This document shows, in pieces, positions 19,466 through 28,034 of a DNA stretch of 64,000 nt. Each line of letters starts with the position of its first letter. Positions within the stretch are counted from its first letter, which is position 1. The position numbers and the translations under genes were made by a program. Source of the stretch: Austwickia chelonae (GTDB taxonomy: Bacteria; Actinomycetota; Actinomycetes; Actinomycetales; Dermatophilaceae). The notes beneath the pieces were generated by a model, which saw only the letters and a list, made by a program, of their open reading frames with translations, was not told the DNA's origin and searched no databases. The DNA is taken from contig NZ_CP031447.1 in assembly GCF_003391095.1 (NCBI RefSeq), positions 372,001-436,000 on the forward strand. The letters are read 5' to 3'.

Positions 19466-19796
19466 GGCGATCACCTCGTGTCGTACCCCTCGGGAATGAG
19501 TGGTGGGCGAGACGGAGGGGTCACAGCAGGTTGACATAAGTGAACGGGAAGAGTCCACAGAGACATGTGTCCAGGACAGCTCGGTAAAGATACGAGGTCG
19601 GGGCGGACGACACCCCCCATCCGCTACGGCGAGAGTGCCGGGCCCCGGGGGATTCGGCCGAGCGCCTGACCATGGGCGGGCCGACCATGACCGATCGTGG
19701 CAATAAGCGTCCTCTGGTCTCTCCGATGACCCCGTAGACAACTTTTTCTGAGCGATGCACTTGCCTAGTTGGCAACAGAATTGACAGCATGACGGA
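19466..19796. other. Spacer with segment similar to the 37.24 kb leader
   Basis: No gene recognised. Positions 19624-19665 resemble 37247-37288 without gaps (about 31 of 42 bases), sharing TACGG, AGTGCCG and GGATTCGGC blocks. The 3' part carries the likely promoter of the 19797 gene. Confidence 0.35.
19761..19775. promoter_or_regulatory. Palindrome upstream of membrane protein/regulator pair
   Basis: TTGCC-TAGTT-GGCAA is a perfect inverted repeat 22 nt before the start of the two-gene unit and is a candidate operator for the winged-helix protein encoded there (inference). Confidence 0.4.
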
Positions 19797-20186
19797 ATGG
19801 ACGCCCACGACGACTCGCTTCTCTTCGGGGAATTGGATGACTTGAGCGCAAGGAGGCATCCTTCCTCGGTGATCACGAAAACCCTCGGTGCGGCAAGCGT
19901 CGTGGCAGGCGCCATCGTGCTTGTCGGCGCTTATGCTATGGCTAGCCCTGTGTGGTTAGCCGGGTTCTGGATTCTCGAAACGCTGTGGGTTCTTTACTAT
20001 TCCATGCGTTGCAATACCCCGCGGATTCGAGGTGTCCCCTTCTATTCGTATGTGGTCGGCAGTGTCGTGCTGGTCATCGTCGCTACGAGTGACTTCGGCA
20101 AGATTCCCTGGTTCGTGTTCGGGGGCGCTTCTGTTCTCTGCGTGGCGATGTTCACCGTCATGCTCGGTAGTCTGTGGAGGCGGTGA
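19797..20186 (+). CDS. Four-helix membrane protein of unknown function
   Basis: 129 aa. A 25-residue hydrophilic N-terminus is followed by four transmembrane segments, around residues 28-48, 52-68, 83-98 and 103-125. No enzymatic motif. The ribosome site is weak (GACGGA directly before ATG), so start choice is uncertain. The gene ends 1 nt before the start of a winged-helix regulator, an arrangement typical of small membrane protein plus regulator pairs. Confidence 0.65.
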   Translation: MDAHDDSLLFGELDDLSARRHPSSVITKTLGAASVVAGAIVLVGAYAMASPVWLAGFWILETLWVLYYSMRCNTPRIRGVPFYSYVVGSVVLVIVATSDFGKIPWFVFGGASVLCVAMFTVMLGSLWRR

Positions 20187-20187
20187 T

Positions 20188-20481
20188 ATGGACGAATTTG
20201 ACAACCTCATTCACTCGCCCACCCGTCTGAGGATCATGGCACTGCTCTCAGGGACGAACTCGGCCAGCTTCGCTTACCTGCAAGACGTTTTAGGTATCAC
20301 GCCGCAGAACCTATCCAAGAATCTCAAGATTCTGGCAGATCATGGATGCATTTTCTCCATGAAAAGACGCGGAGCCTACGGTCAAGAGACGATTGTTCAT
20401 GCCACCGGCAAGGGGCTGGCCGCCTTTCAGAGACACAAGAGGTCTCTCCTGCGTCTTCTCACCGATCCCGAGAACGCATAA
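20188..20481 (+). CDS. Winged-helix DNA-binding regulator (HTH_34-like)
   Basis: 97 aa. RLRIMALLSGTNSASFAYLQ, then GITPQNLSKNLKILADHGCI as the recognition region and a beta-wing at KRRGAYGQETIVHAT, matching stand-alone winged-helix proteins of the PF13601 kind (MarR/ArsR-like). GGAGG lies 7 nt before ATG 20188. Cotranscribed with the membrane protein upstream; the target may be its own promoter palindrome, or the adjoining biosynthetic locus. Confidence 0.8.
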   Translation: MDEFDNLIHSPTRLRIMALLSGTNSASFAYLQDVLGITPQNLSKNLKILADHGCIFSMKRRGAYGQETIVHATGKGLAAFQRHKRSLLRLLTDPENA

Positions 20482-20497
20482 GCGAGAACACATAAGC

Positions 20498-20529
20498 GGG
20501 GGTGGCGAATAGCAGCATCTGCCACCCCC
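20498..20529 (+). terminator. Hairpin after winged-helix gene
   Basis: GGGGGTGGC (20498-20506) pairs perfectly with GCCACCCCC (20521-20529) around a 14-nt loop, 17 nt after the stop codon. A short direct repeat (CATAAGCG at 20477 and 20491) precedes it. Confidence 0.65.
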
Positions 20530-20689
20530 TGTCCCACACCCTGCTCAGCTGGCGAGGTCGAGCCTTCGGAAAGGAGGCTCTCATCCTGAACAAGCCGCTG
20601 GGCACTCTTCGCTGCCGCTCGATCGGTCCGCTGGGGGACATGGAGTGACGGTGGGTGAAGGCATGCTGCTTCATAGTCCATGAATATGA

Positions 20690-21045
20690 CAGTGAAATAT
20701 TTTGCCTATGAAAAGTGTGCCCTGCGTTGAAGTTGTCGCAGGTCGCATGGAATTGGTGTCCAATGATGAAGTTGCGACCAAATTATTAAATTAGATTAAT
20801 GATAATATATCAGACATTTAGCTCATTCAAAGTTAAAGTACCCCTCCATTGAGAAAGAAATGATGTCATGTAGGATCGAGCATGTCGGAGCTTTTGGTGC
20901 GCTTTGGAGCGACCATCAAAGCTGTGCTTTTGTGCTGGAAAAAACTGGCCTGTAGTCGATGGATAAATTATATGGATCCCAGGCTTTCGTGCCGGGCGAG
21001 GAGGTAGTTCGACTTTTTCTTGAGAATAGTTCATATCAATGATGG
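20690..21045. other. AT-rich gene-free island before the biosynthetic locus
   Basis: About 350 bp of much lower G+C (near 40% by eye) than the surroundings. No protein with a plausible start and ribosome site is seen. A nested hairpin (GGTCGCA 20741-20747 with TGCGACC 20773-20779, enclosing ATTGG-TGT-CCAAT) lies within it. It could be a promoter/silencing region bound by an Lsr2-type protein, or a remnant of inserted DNA. 20530-20690 and 21046-21231 hold no recognisable gene either. Confidence 0.6.
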
Positions 21046-21231
21046 CTGCTCGAGTGCTTATTCCAACGACCGTTTTGTGACCTCACCCAGGGCTCGACGA
21101 GCCCCCGCCGTGCAGCCGGAAGTCTGCGCCACATGGTCTGTATGAGCATTCGGCCGGACGAGAACCCTGCTCCCCGCTTCTGATGCCCTCCATCACGACG
21201 CCACGACCGTGGCGCAGGGAAAGGAGTACAG

Positions 21232-22137
21232 ATGACCGGGGTCATCCACTGCGAGCGGGTCACGAAGGTCTTCGGCTCGTTCCAGGCCGTTCAGGACCTC
21301 GACCTCGTCGCCGAGCCGGGCGAGGTGATCGGCTACCTCGGCCCGAACGGTGCGGGGAAAAGCACGACCATTCGCATGCTGATGGGTCTGACCAGACCGA
21401 CCGGCGGGACCGTGCACCTACTCGGCCAGAACCCGGCCGAGGTGCCAGCAGTGCGTGCCCAGGTCGGCTATTGCCCAGGTGAGCTGCGTCTCGACGACCG
21501 CCTCACCATCCGCGAGACCCTGGAGACCTGGTCCATGCTCCGGGGCGGGGTCGATCGTGCTCTGATGACCGATCTCATCGAACGGTTCGACATCGACCCC
21601 GGCAAGGTCGTGCACTCGCTCTCCACGGGGAACCGCCGGAAAGTCGGTCTGGTGGGCGCCTTCATGGTGCGCCCCGACGTACTCATCCTCGACGAGCCCA
21701 CGAACGGGCTCGACCCGCTGATGCAGCGGGCCTTCGTCGAGACCCTGGGCGAGGCGGTGTGGGAGGGCGCGACCGTACTGCTCTCGTCCCACGTGCTTTC
21801 CGAGGTGGAACGGCTGGCCACCCGCTTGGTCATCCTCCGCCAGGGAAAGGTCGTGGCCGAGGGGTCCGTCGCCAGTTTTCGTGATCAGGCCCAGCAGATC
21901 GTCGAGAGCGTGGTCGGCCGTGCGCCTGATATCGCGGAGCTGAACTCCTTGGCCGGTGCCAGTGACGTGGAGATCGACGGTGACATGCTGCGCCTCGCCT
22001 GGCGCGGCCCGATGGACGGTCTCATCCAGGTGCTGAGTCGGTGTCAGGTACAGAAAATGCGAATCCATGAGCCGGATCTGGAGCGCTCCTTCATGGACTA
22101 CTACCGCAATGACAGCAACGACGGAGGTGGCAAGTGA
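21232..22137 (+). CDS. ABC transporter ATP-binding protein
   Basis: 301 aa. Walker A GPNGAGKST, signature LSTGNRRKVGLVGAF (unusual Asn-Arg after LSTG), Walker B VLILDEPTNGLDP and switch His in LLSSHVLSEVERLA. C-terminal 80 residues are the extension seen in drug/antibiotic-type exporters. AAAGGAG precedes the ATG. The permease overlaps its stop by GTGA, so both form one exporter unit; position suggests export of, or resistance to, the product of the downstream cluster. Confidence 0.9.
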   Translation: MTGVIHCERVTKVFGSFQAVQDLDLVAEPGEVIGYLGPNGAGKSTTIRMLMGLTRPTGGTVHLLGQNPAEVPAVRAQVGYCPGELRLDDRLTIRETLETWSMLRGGVDRALMTDLIERFDIDPGKVVHSLSTGNRRKVGLVGAFMVRPDVLILDEPTNGLDPLMQRAFVETLGEAVWEGATVLLSSHVLSEVERLATRLVILRQGKVVAEGSVASFRDQAQQIVESVVGRAPDIAELNSLAGASDVEIDGDMLRLAWRGPMDGLIQVLSRCQVQKMRIHEPDLERSFMDYYRNDSNDGGGK

Positions 22138-22937
22138 GCGGTTTCACGCATCTGCTGAAGCGTGCTCTGCAAGCGCAGCAACGGGATCTCCTGCTCTGGG
22201 GAGGCTCGGTGTTACTCCTCGTGGTCAGCGTCCTGGCAGTCTGGCCGCCACTGCGTGACTCCGGCTCCCTGGGCAGCCTCACCGCCGGGATGACACCGGA
22301 AATGGCCCAAGCCATGGGCTTGGACGGGTTCGGAACGGCCACCGGCTACCTCAAAGGAAACCTGTTCGCCGTGATCCTTCCCCTCCTGATCGGGTTCATG
22401 GGTATCTCGGGTATCTCGGGGCTCCTCTCCGGGGACGAACGCAGCGGGCGCCTCGAAATCCTTCTTTCACTTCCCGTCCGGCGCTGGACGGTGGCTCTCT
22501 CCCGCCTGTGCGCTGTCGTTGTCGTGCTGCTGCTGACCAGCCTTCCCATGGCGGCGTCCGTGATTCTCGGCGCGCGTTGGCTGGACATGGATGTCGACAC
22601 CCGAGGAGTCCTGGCGGTGACGACGGCCATCTTCCTGCTGGGCTTCTTCCACGCCGCCCTGGCATTCCTCTGTGCCTGTGCCGGTGCCTCGAAGGGGGCC
22701 GTGAGCGGCACGGCAGGTGGCGTACTGGTCGCGGGATATGTGGTGCAGGCGGTTGTCGCTCTCGTCCCGGACCTGCGGTGGTCGGCGAAGCTCTCCCCCT
22801 GGGAGTGGGCATTGGGCGGGGACCCGCTCGTGAACGGATGGCAGGGGGCCGGGCTGCTGCTGTTGTTGCTGACCGGGGCGGCCTGTCTTGCCGTGGGCTG
22901 TTTGTTCATCGAGCGTCGCGATATCGCCAATGCGTGA
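22134..22937 (+). CDS. ABC-2-type transporter permease
   Basis: 267 aa with six hydrophobic segments, beginning around residues 20-42 (LLLWGGSVLLLVVSVLAVW). LLSGDERSGRLEILLSLPVRRWTVALSR is the typical cytoplasmic coupling loop of ABC-2 exporters. GTG start overlapping the ATPase stop codon. Partner of the preceding ATPase. Confidence 0.88.
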   Translation: MSGFTHLLKRALQAQQRDLLLWGGSVLLLVVSVLAVWPPLRDSGSLGSLTAGMTPEMAQAMGLDGFGTATGYLKGNLFAVILPLLIGFMGISGISGLLSGDERSGRLEILLSLPVRRWTVALSRLCAVVVVLLLTSLPMAASVILGARWLDMDVDTRGVLAVTTAIFLLGFFHAALAFLCACAGASKGAVSGTAGGVLVAGYVVQAVVALVPDLRWSAKLSPWEWALGGDPLVNGWQGAGLLLLLLTGAACLAVGCLFIERRDIANA

Positions 22938-22976
22938 TCCGGCTGGTCGCCGGAAATAAAAACTGACCTATCAGTT
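22938..22976. promoter_or_regulatory. Stop-proximal hairpin and 16-bp palindrome ahead of ketosynthase operon
   Basis: TCCGGC-TGGTC-GCCGGA (22938-22954) directly follows the permease stop. AACTGA-CCTA-TCAGTT (22961-22976) follows in an AT-rich leader about 80 nt before the first ketosynthase start, and looks like a regulator operator. It is the only strong palindrome between exporter and operon. Confidence 0.45.
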
Positions 22977-23058
22977 CTCAATTCCTTCGTTTCTTTATTC
23001 GTCGGCAGTCGAATTGAGTTCATTTCGTGCTGCCTGTGGCAATGGTGAGGATTGTTGT

Positions 23059-24330
23059 ATGGGAAAATTCTTTGAAGAATCTATTGCCATTACCGGTATC
23101 GGGCTTGTCCTGCCAGGGACGTCAAGTGTGGCGGACTTCTGGGAAAATGTGAGTCAGGGAAAGTCGCAGATAGGTGCGCTCACCCGGTTCAATGGCACAG
23201 CAGGTGGGTTGAACGTCCACGCGTCGGCCGAGATCCGGGACTTCGATCATCGCCATGACCTTCCCGATCTCCCTGAGAAACATGCAGCGAAATACAGTCG
23301 CGAAATTCTCATCTCGATGTCTGCGATTTCTTCTGCTCTCCACGATGCCGGCCACCGGGCCCAGACGATCGCCGGGCCACGGCTCTCCATCGTCCAGTCC
23401 TCCTCACGGGGGCCGCTGGAATGGTGGCGAGGAGCCATGTCCGGCGACGGCAGCCACGCTTTCGCCGACCGCGGCGCCATGTTCCGAGGCCTGGCCGGCT
23501 GCCCCGCCTCCCTCAGCGCGGTCCACCTGGGTGCGCAAGGGCTCGTGACCACGCTGTCCAGCGCCTGCGTCGGAGGGCATCATGCCCTCGGCCTGGCCAT
23601 GGACCAGCTTCGTGCCGGACGAGCAGACGTCGTGTTGGCCGGCGGACACGAATTCCCCGTGCTGGCCGAAGTAGCCCACTGCTACACGGCGATGGGCCAG
23701 GGAGTGCTCTCCAGGCAACAGGACGAACCGCATCGGGCAGTCAAGCCGTACCACCGCGACCGCGACGGATTCGCCCTTGGAGAAGGAGCCATCACGCTCT
23801 GTCTCGAACGGGAAAGCGATGCCAGGGCGCGCGGCGCTCGGATCTACGGTCTGCTGCTCGCCCACGTCCCCATGAACGAAGCCAACCACGGTACGAGCAT
23901 GGACCTCGAAGGACATGTCACCGCCGATGTGCTCTCCCGCGCACTCGAATCCTCAGGTCGAGCTGCTGACGAAGTGGGCTTCGTGTGCGGACACGGAACA
24001 GCCACCCGCTACAACGACCTCGCTGAAGTCCGGGCACTGCGCACCCTCTACTCCGGTCGCCTGTCCGGAGCGCTTCCGCCGCACGGCTCCAACAAGGCGA
24101 TCTACGGACACACCTTCGGGATGGCCGGTGTACTCAATGTCACCGCCACAACACTGGCTCTACACCACGGCCTGCTCCCGAAGACCGCCAACCTCGACGT
24201 CGTCGACCCCGAATGCGACATCGACCACCTCGCTGACGGACCTCGGGCGACGAAGGCAGACCTCGCACTGTCGATGTCCTTCGCCTTCGGCAGCCAGACC
24301 TCCGTCATGTCCGTGGGATCGGCCGCATGA
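23059..24330 (+). CDS. Beta-ketoacyl synthase (KAS I/II type), canonical triad
   Basis: 423 aa thiolase-fold condensing enzyme. Nucleophile Cys170 in LSSACVGGHHALG, His312 in CGHGTATRYND, Lys346 and His351 in NKAIYGHTFGMAG: a complete Cys-His-His set with the active-site Lys. It should carry out decarboxylative Claisen condensation on an acyl thioester. Start ATG 23059, with GAGG about 10 nt upstream. First gene of a long run of overlapping genes; the next start overlaps its stop (ATGA). Of three KAS II-like proteins in the operon this is the only one with all catalytic residues. Confidence 0.88.
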   Translation: MGKFFEESIAITGIGLVLPGTSSVADFWENVSQGKSQIGALTRFNGTAGGLNVHASAEIRDFDHRHDLPDLPEKHAAKYSREILISMSAISSALHDAGHRAQTIAGPRLSIVQSSSRGPLEWWRGAMSGDGSHAFADRGAMFRGLAGCPASLSAVHLGAQGLVTTLSSACVGGHHALGLAMDQLRAGRADVVLAGGHEFPVLAEVAHCYTAMGQGVLSRQQDEPHRAVKPYHRDRDGFALGEGAITLCLERESDARARGARIYGLLLAHVPMNEANHGTSMDLEGHVTADVLSRALESSGRAADEVGFVCGHGTATRYNDLAEVRALRTLYSGRLSGALPPHGSNKAIYGHTFGMAGVLNVTATTLALHHGLLPKTANLDVVDPECDIDHLADGPRATKADLALSMSFAFGSQTSVMSVGSAA

Positions 24331-26048
24331 AAATGACACCGGAAAAACGAGACTCGACATTCATCGCCGACGGACCGGACGAACTGGTCAGCGCATTGGT
24401 GCGCCCCGGTGAACATGTCCACCTAGCCGCCACGATGTCCCGCCCCAATGCGCTCCAGCGGTCCCTCGCCCGGGTTTTTCGTGGACAAAGGAATCTGGTG
24501 GTGAGCACACCTGCAGTGCACTCCAGTGCCCACGCCCTCGCGCTCTCCGGATGTTGCCGGAAACTCATCACCGGTTTTCTCGGCGACACCTACCCGACGC
24601 CGCGTCCCAACAGCCTGTACCGAAATGTCCACCAAGGGATCCCCTTCGAGGTGGAGCTCTGGTCACTCCTGACCTACACCCAGCGGCTCATGGCCGGCGC
24701 TCTCGGACAACCGTTCGCCACGACAGGCTCCGACCTCCTCGGCACGAGCCTGGGCGCAGACAAGGAAGAACATCTCACCACCGTCGAGGTCGGCCCCGAA
24801 GGCCACACCGTGACCTTGATGACCCCGCTTCGTCCCGATATCGCGCTCTACCACGGCGTCTGCGCCGACCCAGAGGGCAATATCGCGATCTGCGCCCCCT
24901 ACGGCGAGGGCCCCTGGGCGGCCTACGCGGCGAAGCGAGGTGTGATCGCCTCGGTGGAATACCTCGTCCCTCGTGGGGAACTGCCCGATATCGCCGATCA
25001 CATCCTCATCCCCGCTTCACGCGTCATCGGGCTCTGCGAGGCACGCTACGGGGCCCACCCCAACTCGCTGCGCGCCAAAGGACTCGCCGGCGTCGAAACA
25101 TATCTGGACGACTACGACCACCTACGTCACATCGTCGAGGCCTGCTCAACAGAAGCCGGAGCCCGACGCTGGTTCGACGAATGGGTCCTGGACGGAACAC
25201 ACCAGGAGTACGTGCGCAAACTTCAACAGACCGGAGCCGTCACCCGGATCGCTCTACCAGTCAGAACAACCGAACCACCGCCGAACGATGACACCGTCGA
25301 GATCAGCTCGATTCCTGCGGAACCGACCAAGCAGGAACGACTCGTGATCCTCGGTGCCCGGGCCATCAAAAGACTGGTGCTGGAACGAGGCTATGACACC
25401 GTCCTCGCCGGGATCGGCACCTCACACATCGCGGCCTGGGTCGCCTGCCAGCAGCTACGGGCCGACGGACATCCCGTCGTCTTCGCTGCCGAGCTCGGCC
25501 TCGTGGCCGACGAACCTTCGACGGGCGACGTCTTCCTCTTCAGCCAACGGCACGTCGCCAAGGCACAGATGCTCACCGGCATTCCGGAGATCCTCGGCGG
25601 ACTCGTCGCAGCGAACGACCGATGCCTGGGCGTCCTCTCAGCCGCCGAGGTGGACCCGGAAGGCAATCTCAACACCGTCCTCCTGCCCGACGGGCGGTGG
25701 GTGACCGGCAGCGGAGGAGCCAATGACATCGCGTCGAGCTCCGACTGCGTCGTGATCGCACCCGCCTCACGTCGACGGTACGTCCGCGAACTCGCGCACA
25801 CCACGAGCCCAGGAAAACGAGTGCAAACACTGGTTTCACACGTGGGCACATTCCACCGCAGGGAGGACGGGCGTTTCGCGCTCGCCTCCTGGCTACCCGA
25901 AGACCAGGCGGAGACCCCGGCCGACGCCATGGCCCGCCTCACCAGTTGGGACCCCGAGGACTTGCCGACCCCCTGGGACGAGGAACCCATCTCCGAAACA
26001 GAGCTCGCCTGCGTGCGTGCCATCGATCCGAAAGGGGACTACCGCTGA
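24327..26048 (+). CDS. Fused family I CoA-transferase (alpha-beta)
   Basis: 573 aa containing both halves of a glutaconate/3-oxoacid-type CoA-transferase in one chain: alpha-like domain about residues 15-310 (GEHVHLAATMSRPNALQRSL; GSDLLGTSLG), beta-like domain about 340-540 (YDTVLAGIGTSHIAAWVACQ; SGGANDIASSSDCVVIAP). The likely catalytic Glu is Glu389 in FAAELGLVADEP, in the E-x-G context of this family. It would move CoA between carboxylic acids, making or recycling a CoA thioester for the condensing enzymes around it. Donor and acceptor unknown. Overlaps both neighbours. Confidence 0.8.
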   Translation: MKMTPEKRDSTFIADGPDELVSALVRPGEHVHLAATMSRPNALQRSLARVFRGQRNLVVSTPAVHSSAHALALSGCCRKLITGFLGDTYPTPRPNSLYRNVHQGIPFEVELWSLLTYTQRLMAGALGQPFATTGSDLLGTSLGADKEEHLTTVEVGPEGHTVTLMTPLRPDIALYHGVCADPEGNIAICAPYGEGPWAAYAAKRGVIASVEYLVPRGELPDIADHILIPASRVIGLCEARYGAHPNSLRAKGLAGVETYLDDYDHLRHIVEACSTEAGARRWFDEWVLDGTHQEYVRKLQQTGAVTRIALPVRTTEPPPNDDTVEISSIPAEPTKQERLVILGARAIKRLVLERGYDTVLAGIGTSHIAAWVACQQLRADGHPVVFAAELGLVADEPSTGDVFLFSQRHVAKAQMLTGIPEILGGLVAANDRCLGVLSAAEVDPEGNLNTVLLPDGRWVTGSGGANDIASSSDCVVIAPASRRRYVRELAHTTSPGKRVQTLVSHVGTFHRREDGRFALASWLPEDQAETPADAMARLTSWDPEDLPTPWDEEPISETELACVRAIDPKGDYR

Positions 26049-27061
26049 TGAATCCCGAGACCTTCCACCGCCTGGGGCAAGTGCCGCACCTACCGCCGAC
26101 TCATCTGAGCGGCATCGCGCACTACTTTCCCGGTGCGCCGGTGACCAACGACTACTTCACGAACCTGCCGGATCTCGGGATCGACGAAGCCTGGATCCAG
26201 GAACACACCGGAATCCACAGCCGGCACTGGCCGGACGAGACGGTCGAACGCCCGGTGGAGATGGCCGCACACGCCGTCGAACAGGCCTTGGAACGAGCAC
26301 AGCTCGAACCGACCGATATCGACCTGGTGATCGGTACCACCTCGACCACGCGACCGAGGGTGAACCCCTCCTCCCTGACCAACCGTTACATGGACATCTC
26401 CCTGCCGTTGCAGGCCCAATGCGGCCTCACCCGGGCAGTGTGTTTCGACGTCGCCGCTGTCGCCTGCGCAGGCTTCCTCTACGGGAGCGCGGTGTCGATG
26501 TCCCTCCTGGCCTCTCTGGGCATGCGCAATGCTCTCGTGGTCTGCGCAGAGAATCCGCGCCCGATCCTCAACTTCGGATACCGCTACTCGACGCTCTTCG
26601 GTGCAGGCGCGGCAGCTGCTGTCTGGTCCGCCGGCGACGGCCCCGGGAAGCTCTGCGACGTCGTGCTCCACGCCGACGGAAAGTATTTCGGTGCCTTCGA
26701 CATCGACGACAACGACAAGATGCTCATGAAGGGGAAGACCATCGGCGAGGTCGGCCCGGGACTGCTGGCAGCCGCGGCACAAGAACTCATGGAACGCAAC
26801 GAGCTGACGCCGGACGACATCACCTGGTTCCTTCCCCACCAAGGCAACCTCAACATGATCGACGCCGTCTGCGACCTCGTGCAGATCCCGCGCAGCGTCA
26901 CACTGACCAACATCCAGTCCCGGGGGAACACCTCCAGCGTGAGTATCCCGAGCTGCCTGTCGGAGAATCTCCAATCGGGCCAGGTCAAGCCCGGTGACAC
27001 CGTCCTCACCGTCGGTATCGGCCGTGGACTGAGCTGGGGAGGGATGCTGTTCCGTGCCTGA
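26048..27061 (+). CDS. FabH-like beta-ketoacyl synthase III (first)
   Basis: 337 aa. KAS III triad complete: Cys in VAAVACAGFLYG, His in WFLPHQGNLNMID, Asn in SRGNTSSVSIP. The N-terminal IAHYFPGAPVTNDYF and WIQEHTGIHSRHW (GI-x-R-R equivalent) match FabH. It would start chains from an acyl-CoA. ATG 26048 overlaps the preceding TGA by one base. The frame is open upstream to 25946, but those residues overlap the CoA-transferase. A second FabH-like gene follows, overlapping by 8 nt. Confidence 0.88.
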   Translation: MNPETFHRLGQVPHLPPTHLSGIAHYFPGAPVTNDYFTNLPDLGIDEAWIQEHTGIHSRHWPDETVERPVEMAAHAVEQALERAQLEPTDIDLVIGTTSTTRPRVNPSSLTNRYMDISLPLQAQCGLTRAVCFDVAAVACAGFLYGSAVSMSLLASLGMRNALVVCAENPRPILNFGYRYSTLFGAGAAAAVWSAGDGPGKLCDVVLHADGKYFGAFDIDDNDKMLMKGKTIGEVGPGLLAAAAQELMERNELTPDDITWFLPHQGNLNMIDAVCDLVQIPRSVTLTNIQSRGNTSSVSIPSCLSENLQSGQVKPGDTVLTVGIGRGLSWGGMLFRA

Positions 27062-28034
27062 GCAGCCAAAACCCGACGCGGGGATCTGGTCCCATGCAGG
27101 GATCCAGATCATCGGCTACGGGCACAACTACCCCGCTGAACTCGTCGTCAACGATCCCGGTGAAGCACTCCGTCCTGGATCGGTGGACCAGGCGGTCATC
27201 GGCGGCATCGACGTGCGCTCACGCTATGTCACCGCCGAGAACGAGACCCTCGTCGAACTGGCCGCAGGCGCAGCACAACGAGCCCTGGCCGATGCAGCGA
27301 CGCGGCCTGAGGACGTCGGACTGGTCGTGCTGAGCAACTGGACAGACCGGCAGTTCGTCCCCGAACCCGCACCGGAGCTCGCGATGGTGCTCGGGATGCC
27401 TGGCGCATTCGCCTACAACACGTGCGGTGCCTGCACAGGTTTCATCCACGGCGTGCAACAGGCAGCTGCACTGCTGATGACTGGCGGATACGGTCAGACC
27501 GCGCTCGTGGTCAGCGCCGACCGGTTCTCCCGGCGCGTGAGACCCGGCAGCAAGGGAACCCTCATCGTCGGCGATGCCGCAGGCGCGGCAGTACTGCACA
27601 CCGGAGGTGCCCCAGGAACCGGACTTCTTGACACCGTCATGTTCGCCAGCGGCCTGGACCGAGAAGTCACTACGGTGCGACCCCCGGACGGATACATCCG
27701 CAGCCAACGGCATCTGCTCGAGCTTGCGGTCGCTTCCCACCGGAGGACGGTCAACGTCCTGCTCGCACGCAACGGACTGGCCATGGACGACCTCGACTGG
27801 TTCGTTCCGCATCCCGGCACCGGTGCCTTGCACCGCGCCATGCAGGAAGAACTGTCGGTTCCTTCGCAGAAGTTCGTCACCAACTACGAGGAGCGAGGCA
27901 ACACCGGTAGCGCGTCCATCCCCATCATGCTGTCCGAGATGCGGGCGGACGGGCGGCTGCGCGACGGAGACCTGGTGATGACGCCGACAGTCGGCGCAGG
28001 CTGGTTCTACGGGGGGATGATTTTCCGTGCCTGA
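27054..28034 (+). CDS. FabH-like beta-ketoacyl synthase III (second)
   Basis: 326 aa. Cys in NTCGACTGFIHG, His in WFVPHPGTGALH and Asn in EERGNTGSASIP keep the KAS III triad, but it is clearly diverged from the preceding paralogue (shorter N-terminus, IDVRSRYVTAENETLVELA in place of the usual arginine motif). Both end in the same G-G-M-x-F-R-A sequence. The two may form a heterodimer or act on different acyl-CoAs. GTG start overlapping the previous stop region. Confidence 0.86.
   Translation: MPEQPKPDAGIWSHAGIQIIGYGHNYPAELVVNDPGEALRPGSVDQAVIGGIDVRSRYVTAENETLVELAAGAAQRALADAATRPEDVGLVVLSNWTDRQFVPEPAPELAMVLGMPGAFAYNTCGACTGFIHGVQQAAALLMTGGYGQTALVVSADRFSRRVRPGSKGTLIVGDAAGAAVLHTGGAPGTGLLDTVMFASGLDREVTTVRPPDGYIRSQRHLLELAVASHRRTVNVLLARNGLAMDDLDWFVPHPGTGALHRAMQEELSVPSQKFVTNYEERGNTGSASIPIMLSEMRADGRLRDGDLVMTPTVGAGWFYGGMIFRA

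Noticed and set aside
20810-21034. 74-aa minus-strand ORF in the AT-rich island
   Set aside because: No ribosome site, no hydrophobic or family pattern, and AT-rich composition makes chance frames likely.
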